Assembly: GCA_040954595.2 (NCBI GenBank)
Contig: CM082577.2
Coordinates: forward strand, 9,734,001-9,798,000
Length of the DNA: 64,000 nucleotides
Reading direction: 5' to 3'
Source: Balanoglossus misakiensis
Taxonomy: Eukaryota > Hemichordata
A program made the translations under genes and the position numbers. Under the pieces are notes generated by a model. The model searched no databases. It was not told the DNA's origin and worked only from the letters and a program-made list of their open reading frames with translations. Each line of letters starts with the position of its first letter. Positions within the stretch are counted from its first letter, which is position 1. Positions 26,947 to 37,200 of the stretch are shown here, piece after piece.

Positions 26947-27230
26947 TTAAAACCCTAATCAAAATTGAAAACCACAATCTACTGCACACTCGCACAGTGC
27001 CCGTTCCGTGTCACCTTACTGTACCTACAAATTTGGATTTGGGTATCCAGTTTCCCCTAGCAATAACAACACACAGCTGCGGTACTGTAGCTCAAGGTTT
27101 TTGCCTGGTATAATAATTGTGCGTGGATCAGCGAACCTGATCCCCACCCGTCAGCGTAGAATACCAGGCAGAACCTCGAGCTTCAGTATTGCAGATAAGT
27201 AAAGTATGGTAAAGGCAAAAGTCAACTCAC

Positions 27231-27296
27231 GTTTTCGTCCAGGGCATAATTCAGATCTCCACTTTCGTAGAAGACAAAAAACCGCCGTTGCCATTT
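27231..27296 (-). CDS. MPRIP-like: MPRIP-like coding exon 3 (PH domain, KWQRRFF)
   Basis: 22 codons between the acceptor TTGTTTACAG and the donor AAC|GTGAGT. It contains the KWQRRFF..YE.G.L.YALDE block that follows the first strand in MPRIP PH domains. The good donor shows that transcription continues leftwards. Confidence 0.85.
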
Positions 27297-28377
27297 CTGT
27301 AAACAACAAAATGAAATTCTTAATCATGCTTTTATTTGGCTCTGCTAAGTGCTATACAGGCGATTGAGTATTGGGGTGTCTGCTAAAAATAAATTAAATC
27401 GCTGTTATCTGTTCTCAATTGCTCTGACACCTGTTGAATATCTCGTTCAGTGTTGACACTTTCGCATCCACTATCTACATTTCTTATCAACGTTTTATAA
27501 CACGGCTATCAATCAGCTGCGTCGAGACATTTATGAGAGTGTTGGTTCGACAGGAGGGGGGGACAGGCACTGGCCAAACTTGACTTCGTGCAAGAGGTCA
27601 CTCACTTTAGTGTTAGTGTGTCACCACATAACTGTTACACTGTGTACATTACGGTAAACACTGTCAGCATTTTCAATATGCCATATTGACATTTTGTGTA
27701 GTACCCCGATAATCTGACAATGGATCGGCGGTCGTTCACGGCTACCTAATATCTCTATTGTCAGAGAACGGCTTCTGTTACAAATTTACAATGATTAAAT
27801 CACGCGTAGGCAATAATTCGACGAGTGGTCCAAAGATATCGATCAGAGCGTTTTGCTATTTATTATCAGTGTCAGTCGATCGACGCGACACCGCGTTCTA
27901 CACTTACCCGTAATCGGGACGATGGATTGTTCACGTCCAGTCCCGGTGCAACGAACAGATATCCACATATTATGACTTTCTTCGATTTCTGTGAATGAAA
28001 AAGACACACGCGCGTACAATTTAATTGCGGCTAATTGAATCGAATGCAATCACTGCAACACGATCCCCGGACGGATAGTAGTCGATTTTCTCACGTTCGG
28101 AGTGGCGTGGCGTTGGGCGCGTCGTCCAAAAACCACTAGTGTGACGATCACAAAACAAAACTTTGCAAGCTCGGTGATCTGATCACACACACCGGACTCA
28201 CGAATCATACGTGCCGATTCCTACCTGATTGTCCCCGTCGTTGTCAAGCTGGTGAGCCTCCCGCGTCCTGAAGCAGTTCTGGCACTTTGCCTTGTTGAAG
28301 ATGTTCGGCTGAAAGTTCTTACACGAGGAGACGGTGCTTTTCAAGTTCTGATCGGCTCGATCCGATCCGAAGCCCAT
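27231..28377 (-). CDS. MPRIP-like: MPRIP/outspread-like protein, first three coding exons (partial)
   Basis: The exons are 28225-28377, 27908-27988 and 27231-27296, all joining in phase 0, giving the first 100 residues. Residues 22-36 read FQPNIFNKAKCQNCF, almost the same as the N-terminal signature of vertebrate MPRIP (M-RIP/p116RIP, Drosophila outspread). Residues 59-100 are the start of a PH domain: CGYLFVAPGLDVNNPSSRLR, then KWQRRFFVFYESGDLNYALDEN. In known relatives the protein binds F-actin, RhoA and the myosin-phosphatase targeting subunit and directs the phosphatase to stress fibres. The rest of the PH domain, the second PH domain and the coiled coil are not found to the left. The start at 28,377 was chosen because relatives have only a short leader before the motif; an in-frame ATG at 28,437 is an alternative. 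The gene lies head-to-head with the MMD-like gene. Confidence 0.85.
27908..27988 (-). CDS. MPRIP-like: MPRIP-like coding exon 2 (PH domain, first strand)
   Basis: 27 codons between the acceptor TTCATTCACAG and the donor CGG|GTAAGTG. The product matches the GGWLLLAPDGTDFDNP block of human MPRIP position by position, and both ends are phase 0. Confidence 0.85.
28225..28377 (-). CDS. MPRIP-like: MPRIP-like coding exon 1
   Basis: 51 codons ending in ...LDNDGDNQ, followed by the donor CAG|GTAGGA. It carries the NIFNK-KCQNCF signature, in which two cysteines (KCQNC) are conserved. The open frame continues upstream to ATG 28,437. Confidence 0.85.
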
Positions 28378-29348
28378 GCTGGCAAAGTGGTCTCGCGGTT
28401 TTGGTGTGTGCGTACCGTGCACCAAAATACTACACAACGCGCGCGTCCACGATCTGAAGTGCTCGTAGTTTCCGATATATATTCCTGTCTAGCTCCCAAG
28501 AGCGATAGCGGTAATTCCTTGTGCAGCAGTCATCATGCAAGAACTGACAAAAGCTCAATTTTGTCAATAATACACTGAGATACGCTGATCACACCACTCT
28601 ACGGAACGTCAGCAACAGACGTAACTGGCAATGTACACACTTAAATATGCAAATCAGTTTTTCCGCCTAATGATCAGCCATCTTGAGTGAAGCGGCCCTC
28701 ATCAGTCTATAAACTTTCATAATCTGCATGCTGTTTGGTTATTTATTCAAGGCAGTAAAGCGCAAACATATTTCAGAGCATATTTTGAACCTAAATTTTG
28801 GCGTAGCCCTGTACTAGAGGGAAGCAAAACAAGAAATGATTAGAACTATTTTGTTTGTGAACACTATACACCCGAGTCATTGGGAGTGAATGGGTAAATT
28901 TGCATATGACCCCAAACAAGATAGAGGGCGATGTTGCTCTACCTTCGAGTGGAGTGGCACATTTGTCAGTACATTGTATCTGACTCACTCTTCCCGGCTA
29001 TCCCTAATTGCATATGTTTGAGTGGTGTAATTTTAAGCGTTGTCATTGGTGACGACTAACTGAAAGCTATAGACAGCGTCCTCCAGCATGCCATACTAAT
29101 GGACGCACCAGATTGGCACTGACGGTTCTTGCTGTTCTGTCTTCTGCCTGCACCCAAATGTTAAGTGAGAGTAAATCGTATCCCTCACATGCACAACGTG
29201 AACAGGGATAGATCATGAGCCTGTAGCTTGGGCGGTTGCCAGAGATTCAACGTGTCTTTTATTCAGTGTCACAGTGGCATGGATCCTCGACTTACTGTTA
29301 ATGCCCGGATGGATGAACTGATTGATTAATCGTTTGGATGATTCCGGT

Positions 29349-29471
29349 GCATTCATTCATTCATTCATTCATTCATTTAGTCAGTCAGTCAGTCATTTAT
29401 TCAGTCAGTCAGTCAGTCAGTCAGTCAGTCATTCACTCACCCATCCATCCATCCATCCATCCACTCATTCT
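29349..29471. repeat. compound tetranucleotide microsatellite
   Basis: Consecutive runs of ATTC, AGTC and ATCC units with one-base switches between them. A related GATG-type run follows at about 29,551-29,570 in the complementary sense. The open frame of Ser/His/Gln repeats across it is a by-product. Confidence 0.9.
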
Positions 29472-32400
29472 TTCATCCTACCCATAATCAAAACCGATAC
29501 TATCTGATCGGCACGGAGCGTGTCTGACATATGTCTGTATGATTTCTCGATAGATGGATGGATGGGTGAATATGAGTGGGTGGGTTGGTATATTAAACGA
29601 TTAATTGAATGTGTACACATTGAAACACTTAAAAGCCTACCAGATTTGATGACTTTGCTCAGGTTTACAGTTTACACCGTGCATTGCCACTGGTGATTTG
29701 TGTTTTGTATTCGGAGCAAAGAGTAATTTTCCGTAAAATCCACATGCGTAATGACTGGGTTCTGTATACCGCACATTTCGACAATCTTATACCTCTTATA
29801 ATTATCTCTTTGGTTTACACTATCCTGTTGTAAAGTAACGTTAAAATGATCGTGTGTTGTATACGTGAAAGTAAGCTCTGAAAGTAAAATAAAATAAAGT
29901 AAACTTACAGGTTCACACATTTGTCATCTTCATTTATTATGGCGCTGGCGCTGTGGTTGTTGCAAGACGGTAAAGCGATTTCTGTGTTTTTATAATCTTT
30001 GTCATTGTTGCTTCGGGAAAATGATGTGAACTGAAATAATCTGGAAAGCTATGCTAAATCAGTTTATATGAATTAAAATGAATGCACCCGTGGATGCTTG
30101 TTCAAAATAATTTATGCTCTTTTAAAATTGTTATACCTACAGTTATCAGCTATCACTGATGCCCCTAGTTATTTTCTGATATCCGACTTAATTCGCTTCT
30201 TCGTCGCAGGACAAGGAACCGTGTCCATTTTGTCGTTGGAGGCGCCTACTTTAGGACATCTCGACTTTCTAACCGGCTGTTATGAAATGCATCTCCTTGT
30301 AGGTTGGATTTCGTGAACATCAACATGTGCATCAACACGTGAGGGTACCCCGACTCTATTATTTTTCCCCCTCAATGTAAAAAATATCCGAAGTCTGCAA
30401 TCTCCGGTTTATGTAAATTTTGTAGAATTGTCCGTGAAGTCTTATTGGTTAACATAATAAGGGATGTATTAATTTGGATATCCAAAGCAATATAAAATTG
30501 AATTCAAAAATGTTCTTTTATTACTGGGCCTATAAACACAACGTACCGTTCGCCAGCAAACGCTCATAATTTTTAGAGCGACAATCTCGGGGACTTCATT
30601 GTGTACGCGACTAACCTTTGTCAACAAATTGAACTCCAACCTCAGCAAAAAAATAAGTCGCCATGGCAACGAACATGATGGCGAATTACGTTCACTGTAT
30701 TCCCATGCATTTTAATATTTACCCATTTTAAGATCATTTTATTGGGAATACCGACAGCCAATACGCTATGTGTGCACTTATAATCATTTATTGTTCATTT
30801 GTTATGTTTTTCTTATAATTTCATAAATCTGTTTTAAACTGAGATTAGGCCTAAGATATGCGTATATCTTCTGGCGGTTGCCGTTCTCGCAATTCTTCAC
30901 TATTTCTCCTATTAAACGACCGCGTCCAGTCTTCGCCTCCCTTTTAAAGACACAGTGGTCCGTCCCTTGACAGGGGGATGAAGGCTGGCGCAGCGCGGCA
31001 TAGAATATGAGCAGTCGGATAATTATCTTTGCCGCCGCCGCCGCCGCTGCCTAATACCTTCGCCATGACGTGCTGAAATTTTTATGTAGAGGAAGCAGAG
31101 AGAAACGCGAGAGGAAAGATGGGGGCAGAAAGACACGCGGATGGACTTCAACCGAGTTCCGTGCCGCTAAAATCCAAGTAGGTATACTATGCCCGCATTT
31201 ATGTACACAATGTGTGATGGTTCCATATACACACACACGGTGAAAATCTTTTCATTGAAGTCGGACAGCTCGAGGCGTCGATAACGTGTTTTATTATATT
31301 CTCATATATGTGCCCAATCCCGGTGATCATGCGACAGAAGCGCGATTTTTATACAATTCACCGCTCGAGTATTGTCATCATAGTCAATGTACGTATGCCG
31401 TGAAAATATTTCGCATCGCCGGTGATTTTTTTATAGTAATACAGCCGACGTCGACTGACATCATTTGCCGGCGCGATAATGACAGTGACAGCTCACAGAC
31501 ATGATTTGCACAACAACAGCGCTAGCGCTGGTTTCCAAGATGGGGGAAAACTCTCGATCCCCGTAGCAACAGTTACGTCCACGGGACAATTAAGTTTAAC
31601 CAGCCACTGTTTATGATTAATCGCAATACCACACCGTTACCGTTATAAACACAATTAGATTTATCACTGCTGACGAGCGTGGAACAAATGAACACAAAGA
31701 CGATGATATATTTTAATACTGAACCATGAAGCGTGCGTGTGTGAACACAGCCGGACGAGGATACGAAAAAAAATCAATTAATATAATTCCTTTTTCCCTA
31801 TCAACCTGATTACTATTTTTGGAGTGTTCTATTCACCAGATTACCTCATTATTATCTCATGTCGGGGTCCGTCGCTGCAATGTTGTGTATCACTCACTTA
31901 AAACCCGAGAAGGGGCCATTTCCGGGGATTCCCCAAATTGCCTTGATACTATTAAAGCTGTTTCCACGTACGCGATCTCTCTTGATCACCATGGAATTAT
32001 TTCCCTTACGTCAGCACGCCCGTTATGTTTGGATCGGTCGATGCGATGTGGCCGTAATACCGTCCAAAACAACCGCAAGCTCTCTTATGCTATCGTTATG
32101 CCGTTGCATCCGTTTTGCAGAAATGGTTGCGGGTTGATCGGACATACGAAGAAGCCATATACACGTGTAATATAATACTGCCTACCGCGAGATTGTGTAT
32201 ATGGTACTGCATAGATCAGGAGCGAGCGTTTTATGGCCTAAAAGCACGGACCTTGGTTTTTTATCTCCCAATTCCTCCATTGCTAAAAATATCACTTGCG
32301 CTCACTCTTATCAGTAATTTACAAAAGTGATTCTTTTCTTATTCGTCCCTGAATTTTAATTTATTAGTAAATCATCCTTACTACAGAAATTCGCCGTAAA

Positions 32401-33166
32401 GCACAGATCGCAATCCCCGGCGTCCGCAATACACCACCAGACTGGGTCGATTTTATTTAACAGCGTTTTATTTTGCCGATTATAAATATGCAGACGACAG
32501 GCCTCGCCACTGAAAAGCTTGGAATGCGCTGCTTCAAATGATACCGTGTCGGTATCAGGCTCCTGTCGACTGACTGTAATGATTTACTCGTGGCTGAATG
32601 CTATACGCGTTCGTCACTAAAGTTAGTGTGGAAAAAACAGGTGTAAAGATGTCAGCATTTCCCCTCTTGTCATTCAATCGGAGTGAAAAAATCGAATGAT
32701 CGCCTAATTATTGTCACGTAATTATAAATGATATTAAACATCACAATTATCCGTAGATTTTATCGATCGATGTCTGCTTCTAATAGTATACTGAGTGCGT
32801 TTGTCTCGACGAGTGGAATAGATGTCGCGGCATTGTCTGATAACATTGCAATTATTCATGAAATGTCAGCCTTGCTTGCAGGGTGTGCATCACCTCTAAT
32901 TAGTTGAGACCGACCCTTAAACAACCACTGTACTGCTGTACTGCTTGCATGGCTATCATATCTGACAACGAATGCCGCAGTTTTTTTAAGCAAAGCGGAC
33001 ATAATACGGCTAGATACTAGACTACATGCAGAGGTGACGCAGTTGATTTTTACATGTACAACGAGAAAATGATCACTGAGCGATGCATTATATGCGAAGG
33101 AGAGACGTTGCAATAATACGAACAATAATATGATCATTATATTTTACGTAACAAAGACTATCATCA

Positions 33167-33170
<4 letters not shown>

Positions 33171-33244
<74 letters not shown>
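33171..33244. repeat. (TCA)n trinucleotide microsatellite
   Basis: About 24 perfect TCA units, preceded by a slightly broken run from 33,161. Read on the minus strand it gives a poly-Met/poly-Asp open frame that is not a gene. Confidence 0.95.
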
Positions 33245-33982
33245 GGCCTTGTATGGTTAGGTACCGGGTTGTCACATAAACCGTAACAGAACGTCCTTCT
33301 CTCTGAAAGAGCCAACCGCACCTGCTGATATACATATCTTTTGAAGACAGCAAAATAACATTACTAACAATATATTCAGTGCGAAGCTGTCTGCTTTCGC
33401 GAGAAAGGGGCGTTCAGTTCTTATCTGGGGAGGGTGAGCCGCATTATTTTCCGTGTGTTCAATTTGACTTCCCTACATGAACATGATCAACGCGTTAGAT
33501 TTACAAAATAGTCTGTCCTATATACGTGTTCATCAAACCGATTGCAGTTGTGTCGCCAGAAAAATTAACGATTGTTTTATCCTCGTACGATTATCCGTAT
33601 ACTTCGGTAAAAATTGACTACGATAACCCTGGGGACGGAGCGCCTTTGTTTTGAACAATGGACGTAGGAATACGAGATTTGTGTATCTGTCGTAGAAATT
33701 CAAAATCAACCAGCAATTAATGACGGTATTCATATTGGCGTATTGACATTATGAAATGGTGCCAATTAGGCCAATATACTGTCAGAATTCCCAGTGTCTA
33801 CACTTTCACTTTCATTCAACATTATTAAAAAAAATAACGTCCGTATTTCTTTCGGCGTACGACACACATATATAAGTAGTAGGCCTGAACATTGTCAAAA
33901 AGTCTGAATTGTTTTGAACTACACGTGAAAAAAGAGGACGGAAAGAAGAAGAAGAAGACTTTTTTGCGGAGTCTAGTCGGTA

Positions 33983-34009
33983 CCTGACGCGTGACGTATG
34001 ACGCGTTAC
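33983..34009. promoter_or_regulatory. ACGCGT/TGACG-rich element upstream of putative MMD exon 1
   Basis: Two ACGCGT palindromes bracket TGACGTATGACG, giving CRE-like half sites about 140 bp before the proposed start codon, inside a CpG-rich patch. A core-promoter or CREB/ATF role is inferred from position and motif only. Confidence 0.25.
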
Positions 34010-34146
34010 TTTGTTTTCCCAGAAGCCCTAGCTCGTTGACCTTTAACCGCAACAAGGTCACGTCATGTTTGTTGCATTGTCGTCGCTGGACTGAATCGAA
34101 ACATCGACGGTCGATCGGCGGTTGCTTGCAGGAACTGCAGTTGACG

Positions 34147-34226
34147 ATGTGCTGCTGCAGCGGTCAACAAACCGAGACATCGGAATCCTGCACCCTATTC
34201 GCGATCTATGAGAGAATCTGGATAAG
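34147..34226 (+). CDS. MMD-like: MMD-like exon 1 (tentative)
   Basis: 26 codons plus 2 bases starting MCCCSGQQ and ending ...YERIWI, with the donor AAG|GTAGAG. The split AG|G codon restores the Arg of the RFMNN motif, and the exon lies in a CpG-rich patch. The sequence does not resemble vertebrate MMD leaders, so the choice rests on phase, donor and position. The alternatives are an upstream in-frame ATG at 33,991, another unseen leader exon, or a start at 37,449 reading directly into exon 2. Confidence 0.45.
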
Positions 34227-37200
34227 GTAGAGTTGTGAAATTTGTCGGGTGGTTCCGTTCTGTTTGCTGATGATTTTCGGCACCGGTGTTCCCTTTCGCG
34301 TCGCTTCCTTGAGTTGGCCATCGAAGATACCTTGTAATGTGACATTCGTTGTTTTGATGCAATGAAATCCCATCGTTTGACTCGATTCCATTTTAAATGG
34401 GGTCCCCGTCTCATTAATTTAGTTCTGTTATATGTTCCATATCATCAATGCACGGGGATTCATGGCCGTGCGCCCGCGCCGCGTCGCATCATGTGCATGT
34501 CGAGTTTATTTAACGCAATGGCGTACACCCATTGTGATGGACCAAAATGAAGTTGAGACTGTGAAATTGAATAATCAATAAATCAACGGGTATTCCACGA
34601 ACCGATCAAACAGTTTTACGGCCTGGTTTCACTAAACGGCTCGATCCGTTCTGATGGTTTTATTATGATTAGAAACAAAGTCATCATCGCCGGGCCAACT
34701 CGAAGACAAAAGCACCGACTGTGTCAAGAATGGTTACGTAACCGATTTCGTAAGAGTTCTTTGAGGCCACCGCGCCCCCTTTCTTGTGTTTCTCCGTTTC
34801 TATGATGACCGTGTTTGTAGTAAATAGAGTCGTTAATTACTCATACCATGTCGGTAACCCTCAGTACATTTACTTCACTATAGTAGTATAGATGTATTGA
34901 GACGATCAAATGACATAATCGCATTCGTTGCCAAGTTTTTAACTTGCAATGACGATCGTCCGTCTTCACACGGTTTCATTCCCTCGAAAGATTTTCCTCG
35001 AAACTTCTTGCGCAATAGCTCTGCTAGGATTTCATTGCATTGCATTGAAAAGTCAAGATGTCCAGGTTTTACATGTTCGTTTTTTTATTGTGTAACTGCA
35101 CTGTTTGCTACTGAATCAGTGTAACTGTGTTCACTGATTTAGATCTTTAATCTTTCCCAGTCAAGTGCACTTGTTATTTCTCCAGAACTAATTCTTATAA
35201 CTGGCATCTAGAATTAAGCACCAAATGCATGATGGTAATTTCACTATTCCTCTTTCTCATTGTTAAATTTTTACATGTAAAAGTTGGCTGTAACATTTTT
35301 ATTTTTCATTCCCACTTTTTTTTATAGCAAAAGTAGCATTCCAATCTTGAAAACTAAATGCACTACTAGTATGTTCCCATGGTATTAGACTAGTTTCTGT
35401 ACATTACTACATGTCTTTTCACATAAGCGAAAAAACATGTTCATGTAGTATAGAAACTAGACTACCATGGTATACATGTATGTTTGTTCCAAGCACAAAA
35501 GCCAATGGTGACTTAGTGAGTACTGGTTTCTGAAGATTGATTATTGGGCAAACTACACTGTTGTCAACTGAGCTAGAGTGTATCACAATGATATTCAGAT
35601 AATATGTTTTGTGCACCACTGTAGAAAGTGCAGTCAAAAGGCAGGCAGTGGGCAGCATCAACTGTCATGCAAGTCAGACCACGTGTGGGTCTCTTTGGGT
35701 TAGAACTTAGCACAGTGTATAATTTCAGTTACCAGACACTGTCACATACATGGTGTGTGCAGGTGGAATTACTCCCAGTGGGGGCCGTTTCACCTGGGTT
35801 AAATTCTGCATAGCTGACACACAAACTGTCCTTTAAAAAATTACAACAAGGGGGAGTAAAAAATTACAACAAGGGGGAGTGTGTGTCTGTTACCAAAGGT
35901 ACATGTACAATTTTACTGTGGGACTGTGATTCATATCACTTGGGTTGATGAAACAGTTATGTAAACCCACTGCACAGATCTTAATATTATTTGCAAACAA
36001 AGAGGGCAAAATCAAAATTTAAACAAAAGACAAGAAAATGTGCTATCACATTTGGTGGCTTTTGGTAAATATTTGAATGATTGTGCCTTAGAATCTTGGC
36101 ATAAGATGAGAACTTTGTTGTACCTGTAAATGGGTTGATATGCTACAGAACCAGTTTGATCTGATCAGATTCTATGTTTAATTAATTTGATAAGTTTGTG
36201 CAGTGAATGTGCGGTGCCAGAATCAGATACGTAAATGTGCAGTAAAGAGAAAGTATGGGTGCCATATGTTACCTGTTGTTATATTGCAGCATTTTGTTGT
36301 GTTATCAAACTGTCAGTAAAATATTATGAGCCACAGAATTATTGCACATGGTGACACCATGCTGACGTGATAGTGTGACTATACTAAATATATTGTTTGT
36401 TCAGGAACCATTCTACCAGTTGAGTTGGTAGTTCCTGGTTGCATGTGTATTAAAATCAGAAAAAAATTTGGCACTCACCCCAACTTGCAGGTAGTGTTTC
36501 TAATTCTCGGTTCCACTTGTTGGATTGGATGTTTGATTTATCACAAAATAAATAAGATCAGTGGTTCCATTTTCATGAAAGCAGAAATTTCATAATAAAA
36601 TTGAAATGTACTTGTCAGTTTTGGTTGTTTTGGGGGCTCTGGATGAGCAAAATTTATAAGTACTGGCATATTTTGCATTTGAACAAACAAATTTGATTCT
36701 CATAAATAATGTGGGGACAACAACCACAAACACAACAACATACATATACCATTGACCACTACATAATATTGTATATATTGAACACATTATATTTGATCCA
36801 ACGATGACATCACATAAACATAATGATAATACAAATTAAAACATATCACTGTTACCTCTTAAGAGAAGTAAACACTGTATTAAACAAGTCTGCCATATCC
36901 AAAAGGGGGTAATTTATCCCTCTTGTTTTAGAATTCCTTTTTGGATTTGTTTCCCCCCCCCCCCCTTTCACCCCTGCTCCCCCTAGTGAAGTGTCACCTA
37001 AACCCAACCTAACCATAGAAATTAAGGATTGGCAGTGGACCAACTCATGATGAATCTGTAGGGGTGAAATTCATAACGCTGCGGGTGGTTCTCGTTAGTA
37101 AGATTACCTACCGAATGTTACCTGGGATCATTTTACCCGATTCAGATATCATTGGAAAGATCACATGAGCTTACCTACCGTAGTTTACCTGGTCCTGAAC

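Larger units (their letters stand above)
1..27230. other. long gene-poor region (probable MPRIP-like intron 3 or downstream DNA)
   Basis: No protein-coding exon could be recognised on either strand. Open frames here are short, are not bounded by convincing splice sites and resemble no family I know. The stretch is moderately AT-rich, has scattered TACATGTA palindromes (well over twenty in the first 22 kb by eye) and contains the foldback element, two MITE-like elements and microsatellites listed separately. If the MPRIP-like gene starting at 28,377 continues leftwards, as its third exon's donor implies, this whole stretch would be its third intron, at least 27 kb long. I looked by eye for the rest of its PH domain on the minus strand and did not find it; a short divergent exon could have been missed. 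Confidence 0.5.
28378..34146. other. intergenic region between divergent MPRIP-like and MMD-like genes
   Basis: No exon was recognised. CpG-rich patches occur at about 28,380-28,480, 30,940-31,080 (with a short GCC run at 31,031-31,049), 31,330-31,560 and 33,960-34,150; the first and last adjoin the two predicted first exons and are the best promoter candidates. TATATAT at about 28,474-28,481, read on the minus strand about 100 bp before ATG 28,377, could be a TATA box. Microsatellites are listed separately. Confidence 0.45.

Noticed and set aside
26619-27113. 164-codon plus-strand open frame
   Set aside because: It runs across a MITE (26,680-26,946), has no recognisable domain and no splice or codon signal.
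31819-32175. Two overlapping plus-strand open frames (118 and 92 codons) in a CpG-rich patch
   Set aside because: Both frames are open together, neither has a known motif, and no phase-compatible junction with the MMD-like exons was seen.
33088-33321. Open frame with 25 consecutive Met codons
   Set aside because: Translation of the (TCA)n microsatellite.
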